A stretch of DNA of 64,000 bases from Pycnococcus provasolii. Lineage: Eukaryota > Chlorophyta > Pseudoscourfieldiophyceae > Pseudoscourfieldiales. Every line of letters starts with the position of its first letter. The first letter of the stretch is position 1. This document shows positions 47,500 through 58,923 of the stretch, one piece after another. Location of the stretch: assembly GCA_049487715.1 (NCBI GenBank), contig CP150575.1:62001-126000 (forward strand), given 5' to 3'. Both the position numbers and the translations under genes were made by a program. The notes below the pieces were generated by a model, which was given only the letters and a program-made list of their open reading frames with translations, was not told where the DNA came from and made no database searches.

Positions 47500-47760
47500 G
47501 CTGAAAGTAAGTTCCTAAAGGTATAACGAAAACGTTTGCCACAAGACAAGCTGGTTCAAACACTGTGTTGCGCAACGGGGGACGGGCTTTCGAAAGCAAA
47601 AAGAATTCGGAGAACAAAAACGAGCAGCTTCCTCTAACCCTAACGTAACGTAACCCTAAAGGCTAAACTCCGAACCCGTATGTAACCCTAGCCCATAACC
47701 CTAACCCTAACTCATAACCCTAACCCTAACTCATCACCCTAACCCCCACCACGTCCGGGA
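47500..47760. repeat. Telomere-like CCCTAA patches upstream of the BAP31-like gene
   Basis: From about 47633 to 47750 there are many CCCTAA units, partly in tandem pairs (ATAACCCTAACCCTAACTC repeated twice), interspersed with TAACGTAACGTAACC. The patch marks the junction between the gene-dense segment and the transposon-rich segment. Confidence 0.8.
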
Positions 47761-47988
47761 CTCAATAATGTGTTGTTGTTTGCTTCTTGAGGCTCTCGGC
47801 GTCTTAGAGAGGACACCGTCCAAAATGAAAAGTAGGACTTGCAACGGCAGCGAGCAAACTGCCTAATCGTCCAAATAAGCACAAAATCAAATCCGCGTAG
47901 AAATGCGGAGTATCCGGCTTACCTCAGCCGAGTACTTCTCTTTTTCCGGCTTACTTACGCTGCGTATTTTCTTTTTCCAGTCTTCTTA

Positions 47989-48424
47989 GGCTGGTGTCAA
48001 GACCCCCTTTTGTGTCGCGGGGCAAATGATCCCCCGAAAATCGGGACCCCAAATAATTTGGGGTCCGGTGGGTCAGTGTCAAGACCAAAACAGGCAAAAA
48101 TTCAGAAATTCTTGGAAAAATGGGACTCCCCTGGTTATTAGGTCCGCCACCTAGGTCGGGCCGTGCAGTGATTCACGGTCGCTTAGGTCGGCTACGTAGG
48201 TCGGGCCGTGCGATTCCCAAGAGCCCTGTTCCTCCCATCAGAGACCTGAACGTTCCCATCACTTCTGTGTCGTCGGCTACGCTGCCGTCATAGCGGCGGG
48301 GAAAAAAAAGGCCCGGACCCCAAATGTGTCACCCCCCAAAAGGGGTCTTGACACCGGGTTTCTGGGCCCCCCGGGGAAAAATGCGATTTGCCCCGCGACA
48401 CAAAAGGGGGTCTTGACACCAGCC
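47989..48424. mobile_element. 436-bp MITE with 39-bp perfect terminal inverted repeats and TTA target duplication
   Basis: The left end GGCTGGTGTCAAGACCCCCT and the right end are perfect inverted complements for 39 bp. Immediately outside both ends is TTA (47986-47988 and 48425-48427), a 3-bp target duplication. Termini beginning GG plus TTA/TWA duplication point to the PIF/Harbinger (Tourist-like) superfamily. The element carries no ORF. An internal second pair of GTGTCAAGACC/GGTCTTGACAC repeats lies near 48076 and 48343, giving nested inverted repeats. The perfect TIRs suggest recent insertion. Confidence 0.93.
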
Positions 48425-48517
48425 TTAGACTGTGTTTTCTTTTTGTCTATCGGTTGACATTTTTCCCGATGTATTTTCGGTTGACTTTTTCCCGATTACT
48501 TTCCTTACAGCGTTTTT

Positions 48518-48862
48518 GTGTTCCCTCTCACGCAGTCACGCTGTGGTACTGCACAGACATTACTTTCTAACCCCGTGCATACCACTACGATGAGACACAT
48601 CAACACTCGTTTATTCTTCACACGTGAACACTACAGAGCGAAATCATTCCACATCGGACATATCTCAGGTACGATTAACCCGTCTGACATGCTCACTAAA
48701 ATACTTTCAGGAGAACGTATCAACGTACTTCGCCAGCAGCTTCGCTTGCGGGGTGGTGACGAAAATTCCGCTGATTCCACGAGGCGCAATTCGTACGCTC
48801 ACGCAGCTGCTCACCTTGCACGGGCAAGCTCATCCGGGCCATCGAACCCGAACATTTTCTGA
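48518..48862 (+). mobile_element. Ty1/copia retrotransposon remnant: end of the RNase H domain
   Basis: The reading frame contains SNPVHTTTMRHINTRLFFTR, then HIGHISGTINPSDMLTKIL. This corresponds to the copia RNase H tail (KNPVFHxRTKHIDIRYHFIRE...DIxTKxL). Only ~75 recognisable residues remain; the reverse transcriptase and integrase are not found upstream, where the MITE sits. The piece is a truncated, old element. Confidence 0.8.
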
Positions 48863-49064
48863 ATTCAACTTATGGCCTTCGAGCCAATGCCGCTTCTGGC
48901 TTACTGCGTTTCAATTGCCCTGATCAAGCAATATGGATCGCATTTCACTGCACTCATTGGTTGGGTGCATTCAAACAGTTTACGGTTTTCACGGTTTACG
49001 GTTTACTTCATACATTCATTGGTTGGATGTATATTTACCTCTCGGGACCCATCGGTCGAGGTAC

Positions 49065-49137
49065 TGACTGAAACCTATACTCTCTACAGACGTGAACTTG
49101 ACCTTAAAGGCCTTAAGTGAAGTTACGCTGGAAGTAT
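49065..49137 (+). repeat. LTR-like repeat, copy 1
   Basis: About 73 bp from ACTGACTGAAACC to ACGCTGGAAGT, including the palindromic ACCTTAAAGGCCTTAAGT. It matches 53581-53654 in inverse orientation at about 85% identity. It lies about 200 bp after the copia-like reading frame, where a 3' LTR or its upstream tract is expected. Confidence 0.75.
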
Positions 49138-49374
49138 ATATGATACATTGTCTTTGGAATAATATATGGTGATAACGTTATGGAGACGGGATCACGTGAT
49201 ATCCTGGCTGGACATCACGTGAACGGTTCTTAGGCTTCCCAGCCTTAGACACCTTGGTCTCGGTCGACCTTGCTTGGTCGTCCCGACTTCCTCGGGTCCC
49301 CTTCCCCAGGGTCCCCGACCTTCCCTTCCCCATGTAACCGAATACACTTCTACCTTACTTGTTCTCTCCGTCAG

Positions 49375-49928
49375 TGGCGTCGTGGCTACTGGACGCCGCA
49401 CGACGCCTACTGTCCCAAACGTCGTCACACCTAGCCTTGTACGCAAAAGACCCGAACACGCCCGTGTTTGTGCACCAGCACTACGGCATGGACGGTTATT
49501 CCAACTTGTGGTATTCCGAGGAACAGCGCATTCAATTCCACCAAACGCTGGTGGGTCGTGCGACGCTCCCACTTATTTTTGTCGGACACACGCACGCCGC
49601 ACAGCTGTACTGGTGGAATGGCACGCACACGGGCGCGCGCGCCGACTTGACGGGTGAAGCACTGCCCGTGGCAAACACGCCGTCGACAAACAAAGAACCA
49701 ACGCAAATATTTGCCGTCGAACTCCGCCGCGACGCATCCAGTGGCGCCTTGGTGCTTCGCGTTGCCCTTCGCACAGGCGATAGCTGGGGTGACATTGCCG
49801 GCAATGTTACTCTGTCTCGTGGCACGGATTCAAATGCGGTGGAGGACAACTGGACAAGCCTTGATGCGGCTGAGGTGAAATCGGCAGGATGGCATGCAAG
49901 GGCGCACGGAGAGAGTTTGAAATCTTGA
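49375..49928 (+). pseudogene. C-terminal fragment of a secreted metallophosphoesterase, front half missing
   Basis: The frame includes PVFVHQHYGMDGYSNLWYSE and LPLIFVGHTHAAQLYWWNGT, the last metal-binding GHTH motif of calcineurin-like phosphoesterases, followed by a beta-rich C-terminus (IFAVELRRDASSGALVLRVA). There is no ATG: the frame opens at 49338. The sequence TTCTCTCCGTCAG just before 49375 looks like a 3' splice site, so this may be a last exon. The domain's earlier metal-binding motifs (DxH, GDxxD, GNHE) are not found upstream, where copia and MITE sequence occurs. Either upstream exons lie left of the insertion and the intron is huge, or the gene has been beheaded. Confidence 0.65.
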
Positions 49929-49988
49929 TGGTGAAAAACCTTTCTTCTCTTTTTTACTCAAGTGTTCGCCTGCTTTGAATCCGCCGTT

Positions 49989-52268
<2,280 letters not shown>

Positions 52269-53147
52269 ATGGCGTTCTCGTCGTTACCACCACATGTGCG
52301 CATCACGCCGTGGAAAACATGGCACGAATGGGCACACGTGTACGCCCTACTGTACGCACAAACATCACGAGAAAGAAACGAAGGCGCAGCTGTCGTCGCA
52401 ATGTGGAGAGCAAGAGGACGCCTGCCCGTCGCGGCCGATGGAACCGCATGGCTCGTCGAGGCACTTGCCGCAGGAGAGGCGGCGCCACCCCAAGCAGCGG
52501 CGCACCATAGGGTAGTGCGCAGCGCAATTGCGCTTTCCATCGCGAGGCTCGTCTCCGCCGTGGCTGACGCGAGGCAAACGCGAAGATTCGCAAGCTCCGT
52601 GAGAGAACTCGTCACAGGAGACGCACAGGGCGCCATGCCACCGCTGCTTGTGGACATCAGACACGCCGTGCACCACGACGTGCTTCCTTCGCTCGACCTT
52701 CTGCGCACAGCAGCCAGTGTGGCTCTGCAGTGGTGTGACGAACGATACTGGGCGCCGCAGCTTGCACGCGTTCGGCGGGCTCAGGAAACCGTGGAGAAAA
52801 GTGTTGCCGAGTTGCTGAGCACCTCAGAAAGAAAGTTGGCAAATGCGCCTGCCGGGCGTGCGGCTAGGGCGGCTCTTGACCTTGGAGTTAATCTCTATGA
52901 CGCGCCACCACCTTCTATCGTGCAGGCGCTCAGGCTCAAGGCTGATATCGCGGCTGGCGAAGCACAATTTGCGGCTGAATGCCTTTCTGCGGCGCTTGCT
53001 CGTGCGGGCTGCAACGGATGCACTGCGGAGGCGATCCTCCGTGCAGCTAGCGGGAATAACGGCACGCCTCCACCTCCAGTGTCGACAGGTAACGTCGCTG
53101 CGTGGACGCGCGTCGACGAATGGGTGCCAAGGCCGCTTGGCCTATGA
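52269..53147 (+). CDS. LAS1: LAS1-like ribosome-biogenesis endoribonuclease
   Basis: LAS1 cuts ITS2 of pre-rRNA in complex with the GRC3 kinase. The 292-residue product from ATG 52269 (MAFSSLPPHVRITPWKTWHE) has the conserved N-terminus PWKTWHEWAHVYALLYAQ, then VAMWRARGRLPVAADGTAWLVEA, IALSIARLVSAVADARQTRRFA, and MPPLLVDIRHAVHHDVLPSL followed by DLLRTAASVALQWCDERYW. The HEPN catalytic Arg-x4-His motif is RHAVHH. The product is short compared with animal and fungal LAS1 but comparable to plant-type proteins. The C-terminal ~100 residues are helical and less conserved. Confidence 0.92.
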   Translation: MAFSSLPPHVRITPWKTWHEWAHVYALLYAQTSRERNEGAAVVAMWRARGRLPVAADGTAWLVEALAAGEAAPPQAAAHHRVVRSAIALSIARLVSAVADARQTRRFASSVRELVTGDAQGAMPPLLVDIRHAVHHDVLPSLDLLRTAASVALQWCDERYWAPQLARVRRAQETVEKSVAELLSTSERKLANAPAGRAARAALDLGVNLYDAPPPSIVQALRLKADIAAGEAQFAAECLSAALARAGCNGCTAEAILRAASGNNGTPPPPVSTGNVAAWTRVDEWVPRPLGL

Positions 53148-54329
53148 TGCATGTAATTTTCGCTGTGTACTAAAGTTGAACCCCTTTTTCCAATCCCCGG
53201 AACCCAAACGGCCAAGGGGGATCCCGGTCGATCGGGACGTGTGATGGACTATCGTAGTAGTTAAAGAAAATCCCATACGATGGCGTGCACTATACTTGGC
53301 CCGGACCAACAATGCCAAAGAAACCCAACGTGGTTTCGCGTCTGCGCCACTCACGTACGAAGAGATGCGGAGGACTATCGGCGAGGCGCACCACCCGAAT
53401 AAGCTTGCAAAACATAAAATAAAACCGAACAAATTTCCAATATATCTGTATCTACGTGTGAGGCGCTATGATAACAAGGACCAATGAGTACTCTTTGTCT
53501 ACTTATTCCGTAGTCAGAGGGGAGACCAAACTGATCCATAGTGGTGGCCACTACCAGTGGTTATTACTACTATACACTCACTTCCAGCGTGACTCAACTT
53601 AAGGCCTTTAAGGTCAAGTCCACGTCTGTAGAAGCGCTTGGGTTTCAGTCAGTGTAGGCTCGGGTCGTCGACAATGTGTTGCACACGTTTGGCAAACCGG
53701 AGAAGTATATCAACGGCACGCCTACCATTATACCAAGGTCCGCCCGTGCGTGCGATGGCGGCGCCGCCTCTGGCACGAACGCAACGACACGCCTCCTTGA
53801 AACGATCAGCCTCCCTACTGTGGACTTCTTTACGGCATGCGCGTCGTTCTTCTGCGCTCATGACCCGCACGACTCCGCCGCACTCCTCGTTGGTTCCGAC
53901 TTCCGACGACGTAAATTTCCTCCGCGTACCGCCGTGTTCCACTTGCCGATCTTTTCGACAGCGTCGTTACGTTCTACTTACGTAACCCTAACGGTCTGCA
54001 CGCTCGCACCAAGTCTTCCGCGCGCACATTGGTCCTAACTACAACTCTGCTAGATAGTAGGCTACGCATGCGCACAACGGGAGGGCGCTCGCTGCAGGCG
54101 ATCCATGGGTTCTTCAATCCCCGAGTATCCCCGAGTATCCACGAACAAAAAATATTTTTTTTATCCCCCCGAATGATGTAGAACGATGAGTGTGAAATCG
54201 GACCACATCATCGTGTCGCTGTCGAGTCAACCTCCGCGTCTTCGAGATTAGCGCATTTTTCACGCGTGAAAGCGCCATTTTTGCAAACAACGTCGGCGGT
54301 GGTTTATAAATAATTTTTAAATACCTAAT
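53148..54329. other. Spacer with LTR-like repeat and no called gene
   Basis: 53200-53560 has scattered short words (CTATCGTAGTAG near 53251). The LTR-like copy 2 is at 53581-53654. On the minus strand 53649-53942 is an open Arg/Ala-rich frame that I cannot assign; it could be degraded retroelement sequence in the same orientation as copy 2. A CGAGTATCCCCGAGTATCC direct repeat lies at about 54121. The last ~40 bp are A/T-rich. Confidence 0.5.
53581..53654 (-). repeat. LTR-like repeat, copy 2 (inverted relative to 49065-49137)
   Basis: The minus strand reads ACTGACTGAAACC then CTACAGACGTGGACTTGACC and TTAAAGGCCTTAAGT to ACGCTGGAAGT, matching copy 1 except for a few substitutions and a diverged internal stretch of about 8 bp. 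The palindromic CCTTAAAGGCCTTAAG core is perfectly kept. Confidence 0.75.
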
Positions 54330-54626
54330 ATGTCGTTGGAGGGATTCAAGGAGTACGTCGAGATTGCACGCAAGGAGATTTCTCAAACGAAGGGGCCCCG
54401 TCTAGTGATTCTGGAGACGTATCTGGAGAAGGCGAAGGAGATGCTCAATGTTAGCAAGCGAAAGCTGAAGGATTTTGCAAAGGAGTGCGGGCTATGCCTC
54501 GCCAACTTCACGCTCTACGGGAAAGGTTTACGTCATTTCCTGAAGAAGCACCGCTCGCAGACCATCAGTCGCAACAAAGCGAAACAATTCGAGTTTGTCA
54601 AATTCTTTCTCATCAAGCTCTACTAG
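54330..54626 (+). CDS. Small orphan ORF, 98 residues, basic
   Basis: The product MSLEGFKEYVEIARKEISQT... is Lys-rich and helical (LVILETYLEKAKEMLNVSKR, KLKDFAKECGLCLANFTLYG). I find no family. Unlike neighbours it has mixed GC3 and sits in an A/T-richer patch, with TTTATAAATAATTTTTAAAT ending 9 bp before the ATG. Codon choices are AAG/GAG-biased, compatible with a real gene but different from the surroundings. It could be foreign or young; it could also be spurious. Confidence 0.4.
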   Translation: MSLEGFKEYVEIARKEISQTKGPRLVILETYLEKAKEMLNVSKRKLKDFAKECGLCLANFTLYGKGLRHFLKKHRSQTISRNKAKQFEFVKFFLIKLY

Positions 54627-54878
54627 GCTAAGGTCGCTCATCACCAGCCACTACTACCAGCCTCGCGTAGAGGCCCGGCTCGCATGAAGAAGAAGCCACG
54701 GAAGAAGCCAACATCATAACAAAACATCATCACCAAAGATTAACAAGCCGTTTATAGCCCGTTTTGCAATTCGCGTTGCTGCAAAGATAAATCCTTGTGC
54801 TTACTACTACTACCTCCAATAGTAAATACTACCACTCACTACGTAAGAAATGCACATCATTTACTGTAGAAAATTCAT
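54627..54878. other. A/T-richer spacer before the kinesin 3' end
   Basis: Contains GAAGAAGAAGCCACGGAAGA repeats just after the orphan ORF and TACTACTACTACC runs. Nothing else recognised. Confidence 0.4.
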
Positions 54879-57800
54879 TCAGCGCGGGGTGGTGCCCTTC
54901 GATCGAGCTACACCAGCCTTCCTCTCACCGCTTGAGCCTGGTCTTGCTGCGCCGTCACCGGAAGTTGCGGCACTCACCATTCTGCGCAGCGTGCCCGCAT
55001 GTTTCGCTTTCATTGCGCGCAGCTGTGTCGACGATTGCTCTTGATCTGAGACAAGCTTTCTATTTTCCTCCTTGGCAGCCTTGCACTTCTCTAACAGCTG
55101 ACGATTAATGTCCGTAAGCGCTGTCACTTGCTCCTTGAGCTTATCAACCTCCTTGTTATCCGCGCCGCCTGCACCTTTCGATGGTGCCGCTGTGCTACTG
55201 GTAGCCGCCGCACGCTGCTGCCGCAATTCAAGCTCCAGTTGCTGCACTCGTTCGTTTGCCTGCGCGAGCTTTTCAGCAACCGCGTTTTGCGTTGCGCTTG
55301 ACTGAGGTGGCGGCGGCGGTGCAGCCGCAGCCTTAGACGGCTGCGCCTTTAGCTGCTGCAGCTCGCGCTGCAGCTCGGCTGTACGCCCAGTCGCATCTGC
55401 GAGTCTCTTTTCTGCCTCGTCTTTGGTCACGCGAAGGCGATCCAACTCGCCTTGCAATTTTGTCACCTCCGCACCATTGATGTTTGTGTTCTTTTCGGAT
55501 AGAGTTTTTGAGTCTTCCATTCTAGTCTCAAGGTTTTTAATCTCCTTTTCGGCCGAATCCTTCGCATGTCGCAGGAGCATTACCTCATCTTCCAGCGAAC
55601 GCATCTGATCGTCATTGCGACGTTGCAGCTGCTGAGCCTCCATCGCCGCCTCTCTCCATTTCTTGACCATCTGGGCACCGCCCACGCCACCTGACAGGTC
55701 TACATTTCGGGCACGTGTAGCAAAGTCCAACGAACACGAGCTTTCTTGCGCGTTGTAAAGGACGGGAGATGCGTTGACAAAGAGCAACGTCTTGCTGTCG
55801 TTCCCGAGCGAATCAGAGAGCATGTGCGTCAACTTGCTGTTCCTGAACGGAATGTGTCCTTTTTTCGAGGTGAGCGCAGAGATGACGTCGCCAAGGGCAC
55901 TCAGGCTCTTGTTGATGTGCAAACTTTCCTTCAGCCTTTCGCCCTCCGCCTCGGTCTTGGAGAGCCGCTCCGATCCTGCCAGGTCAACAAGACTCAGTTT
56001 CGAGACCTTCTTCGTATTCTTTGCCGTATTCGTCTGCTCGATGATGATGGCCATGACAAGGTGCGATCGCGAACTTCTGTCATTCATTTTCGTAGCCCCA
56101 ACTGATCGATTCTTTGAGCCGATCGACATCACCTCAACGAACTCCTTAGGGCCGCCCACCGTTTGGTAAGTCAAGTCCGTCACGTAGGTAAAGCCGTCCT
56201 CATCCTGCTTGATCTCATGCTTGGAATTATCCGTTCCCTTCTTCACAAGTAGGTCGCGCACCGTCTCGTTGTAGATTTCAGTCATGCAAACCTTGAACTC
56301 GTACTTGTACACGCCCCACGACTCAGAGGCGACCTTGAACAGCTCCTCAAATGAACGATACGTCACGCCGCGATTGTCGGGCACTCCCTCCATTGTGTAC
56401 GTTTTTCCGCTTCCTGTCTGGCCGTACGCAAATATGCAAACATTGTATCCATCCATGACGGACTGAACAAGTGGCTGCACGTCCGCGAACACCTCCTCCT
56501 GATCTGCGGCGGGTCGGAACACACGGTCATACTCATAAAGCTTCTTACCTCCATCCTGTTTACGCAATGTGCAGAGCCTGTGATTGTTGTTGTCTTCGGG
56601 AAACGTGAAGGCGTCGCCGCCAATCTGCGCAAGCTCTCTCTCCGAAGGCGGACGTACACGGCAGAATACGCGGATGTTGCCTTTGGCCATCATGAGAGCA
56701 TTGAAGAGCTTTCGCTTCTCAGCGACAAGTGGGCCCATGCGTGCGTCGCACTCTTGCACCGCCAAGCGATAACGCTCCACCTCATTCTCCTTCTCCTTTA
56801 CCGCGTTCGCCATCTGTGCCGCTACCCGAGAAGCCTGCTCCAGTTTCATGCGCACAAAGGAATTGAGCGCGTACATTTGGTCAGCCGCATCTCGTTGACT
56901 TTCTCGCAAGTTGCGCACGCGCATTTGCGTGCGCGCCATCTCCCGCGCGAAGCCGGCTGGGATTTTGCCGCTGCCGCTCGCACTAACCGCGGCCGCCGCG
57001 GCAGCAGCCTCTTGTTTTGCAAGCTGGGCGGCTTCCGCGACCGCCTTCTCCTTCTCCACAATCAGGTTTGTCACCCGATTTTCCAGCTCGGCCGCCCTTC
57101 GCTTCTCGGCATCGAGCGCGCCCCTCAGCTCCATTTCCTGCCGAAGTTGCTGCTCGCGAAGTTCCCGTACCGACTCCTGAGCCTTCACGCGCTCAACCTC
57201 AGCTGCTTTGCGCTCCTCTTCTTTTGAATTGACCATGCTCTGGAAGCTCGCAATGCGGCTGTCTAGGTCGGTCGTTCCAGCTCGCATCTGCGTCAGCATC
57301 TGCTCGATGCGATCGTTCGTCTGTTCGTGGTACTTCATTTTCTCACGCTCAGCATCCAGCGCTGCCTTTGACTGCGCAGCTTCACGCTCCTTCTCAGCAA
57401 CCCTGTCTTGCATCAGCAGGAGATCGCGGTTGAATGCCGCCGCCGCCTGCTCAACCGCCGCTGCCGCTGCGGTGTCGCTGCCAGACGTCTGTCGCTGGCT
57501 GGCTGCAGCCGCCTCCACAGCCTGCTGCATCACGCGTTCGGCTTTGCGTCGCTCTTCGAGCGCGAGGTCAGCCGCCATCTTCGCAGACTCTTCGGCGCGC
57601 GCGAGGCGATCCGCCATGGACTGCAGCGCGGCATTGGATCGCTCAGCCGCCGCCGCTTCCTGCGCCGCGTTCGCTGCAGCCTCAGCCTTCTCGAGGCGGT
57701 CCTTTAGCACAGTGACTGCAGCCTCGTTCGCGCTATCCTTTGCGGCGACATCGCCGACCATGGTGCTGGACGTGTAGTTCACGCTGTTCAGTTGTGCGAT

Positions 57801-58568
57801 GAGGTTCGTGAGGTCGTTGGTCGCAGCCGAGGCAGACGAGTCGCCTCTGGCAACCGAGTTGAGAAGTTTCTCTATGTCGGCTGGGTTCAACGCCGGTGGA
57901 GCATTCGGCAAGCCAGTCCCAGCCGCCGCCGCCGTTGCCGCGGCCACAAAGGCTAACGGGTTTCTGCTGCTCTCGGCCATGGCCTTCGCATTCTCTGCCA
58001 TGGATTTTGAGTTTTCCGCCATTGTTCGCATCAGCTCCTTCATCTCGTCGTTGCTCGCAGGTGCCGGCGTGCTTTCCGCCGCAGGAGCGGCGGCCGCCTT
58101 CGTGTTCGCCGTGGCAGCTGCGTTTGCTGCCGCCGCAGCGGCGGCGACGGCACGCATCTGCGCGTCTCCCAGCTTACTTGCAGCCACCGCGCCGTGGTTT
58201 TTGTACGCCTTGTACAGCTCTCGATAGAAGTCGTCGAGAGGGTGGTCACGCGTGACGGCGTCTGTGTTTGCGTTGTAGAAGTAGACGCGTCCTTCCCAGT
58301 CGAAGTGCTCCGTCCACGGATCAGGCAGCGGCGCGTCGTACGCCTCCGCTGCAATCCACAGGAGCGCCTCGTCGTTGGCCGGATCCATGCCAAGGTGCAG
58401 GGCCATCTTGAGAATTTCCTCCGCAGACGCAGGTTCGTCCTCCATCTCCCCTTCTAAGGCATTGTCCGGGGCCGAAGCGGCCTGAGACACGACTGACTGA
58501 TGTGCCGCACCACCCGAAGGCGCCTGCGAGCGCCGAGTCGCAGAGGCGGGACGGCTAAGTGTCGCCAT
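54879..58568 (-). CDS. Kinesin-14-like motor with an N-terminal CEP164-type WW module
   Basis: The 1229-residue product has four regions. Residues ~48-125 (AEEILKMALHLGMDPANDEA, LPDPWTEHFDWEGRVYFYNA, then DHPLDDFYRELYKAY) match the EEI..YA..LGMDP plus WW module of CEP164 and related ciliary proteins. The first WW Trp is kept (W85); the second is replaced by Arg. Residues ~220-620 are coiled coil. The motor domain spans ~631-960 (NIRVFCRVRPPSERE, P-loop GQTGSGKTYT, switch I NDRSSRSH, switch II DLAGSERL, HIPFRNSKLTHML). A second coiled coil runs to a basic tail ending KGTTPR. The neck-then-motor order and the NIRVFCRVRP start fit kinesin-14. All nucleotide motifs are intact. A motor at the appendage or basal body is an inference. 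Confidence 0.93.
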   Translation of the reverse strand: MATLSRPASATRRSQAPSGGAAHQSVVSQAASAPDNALEGEMEDEPASAEEILKMALHLGMDPANDEALLWIAAEAYDAPLPDPWTEHFDWEGRVYFYNANTDAVTRDHPLDDFYRELYKAYKNHGAVAASKLGDAQMRAVAAAAAAANAAATANTKAAAAPAAESTPAPASNDEMKELMRTMAENSKSMAENAKAMAESSRNPLAFVAAATAAAAGTGLPNAPPALNPADIEKLLNSVARGDSSASAATNDLTNLIAQLNSVNYTSSTMVGDVAAKDSANEAAVTVLKDRLEKAEAAANAAQEAAAAERSNAALQSMADRLARAEESAKMAADLALEERRKAERVMQQAVEAAAASQRQTSGSDTAAAAAVEQAAAAFNRDLLLMQDRVAEKEREAAQSKAALDAEREKMKYHEQTNDRIEQMLTQMRAGTTDLDSRIASFQSMVNSKEEERKAAEVERVKAQESVRELREQQLRQEMELRGALDAEKRRAAELENRVTNLIVEKEKAVAEAAQLAKQEAAAAAAAVSASGSGKIPAGFAREMARTQMRVRNLRESQRDAADQMYALNSFVRMKLEQASRVAAQMANAVKEKENEVERYRLAVQECDARMGPLVAEKRKLFNALMMAKGNIRVFCRVRPPSERELAQIGGDAFTFPEDNNNHRLCTLRKQDGGKKLYEYDRVFRPAADQEEVFADVQPLVQSVMDGYNVCIFAYGQTGSGKTYTMEGVPDNRGVTYRSFEELFKVASESWGVYKYEFKVCMTEIYNETVRDLLVKKGTDNSKHEIKQDEDGFTYVTDLTYQTVGGPKEFVEVMSIGSKNRSVGATKMNDRSSRSHLVMAIIIEQTNTAKNTKKVSKLSLVDLAGSERLSKTEAEGERLKESLHINKSLSALGDVISALTSKKGHIPFRNSKLTHMLSDSLGNDSKTLLFVNASPVLYNAQESSCSLDFATRARNVDLSGGVGGAQMVKKWREAAMEAQQLQRRNDDQMRSLEDEVMLLRHAKDSAEKEIKNLETRMEDSKTLSEKNTNINGAEVTKLQGELDRLRVTKDEAEKRLADATGRTAELQRELQQLKAQPSKAAAAPPPPPQSSATQNAVAEKLAQANERVQQLELELRQQRAAATSSTAAPSKGAGGADNKEVDKLKEQVTALTDINRQLLEKCKAAKEENRKLVSDQEQSSTQLRAMKAKHAGTLRRMVSAATSGDGAARPGSSGERKAGVARSKGTTPR

Positions 58569-58923
58569 GCAAGCAAGCTGCCCTTCAAGGGTCGCGTATG
58601 CTAGCTCCCTCCAGCTCTCTCCAGAGTCTGGAGCACGTCCCCTCGAGGCCGCGTAACCTTATTGCGGGATTCAAACCCCCGTACAGTACCTTTCCCACCC
58701 TCTTGTCTCTCACACTCCAGTACTCCACTTGGCAACGCCACAGGGGCAGCGCATAGGGTTGTGTTAACCCCTAACTAACTCCAATACTCTTTGACATGGT
58801 GGATGGTTCTCCTCTTAACCCCGAATTGAATAGCAATCCCCTCGGGCCCCTCCTTTGTTTTTTTCTCCCTCGCCTTATTATCCCGGTCCCCTACTGCCCT
58901 CCTCCTCATTCTTGTCCCTATCT
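58569..58923. other. Divergent promoter gap between the kinesin and WDR20-like genes
   Basis: About 355 bp with TTAACCCCTAACTAAC at about 58763-58778 and C/T-rich leader sequence before 58924. No coding sequence seen. Confidence 0.5.

Larger units (their letters stand above)
47761..49374. other. Transposon-rich segment (MITE and copia remnant)
   Basis: Holds the two elements described below. 47880-47985 also contains CTTTTTCCGGCTTAC-like short direct repeats, and 48440-48510 has CGGTTGAC(A/T)TTTTTCCCGAT repeated twice. Such short repeats are typical of decayed LTR sequence. No host gene is seen before the metallophosphoesterase fragment. Confidence 0.6.

Noticed and set aside
53649-53942. 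Minus-strand Arg/Ala-rich 97-residue frame beside LTR-like copy 2
   Set aside because: No retroelement or host motif could be identified; it remains an unassigned open stretch.
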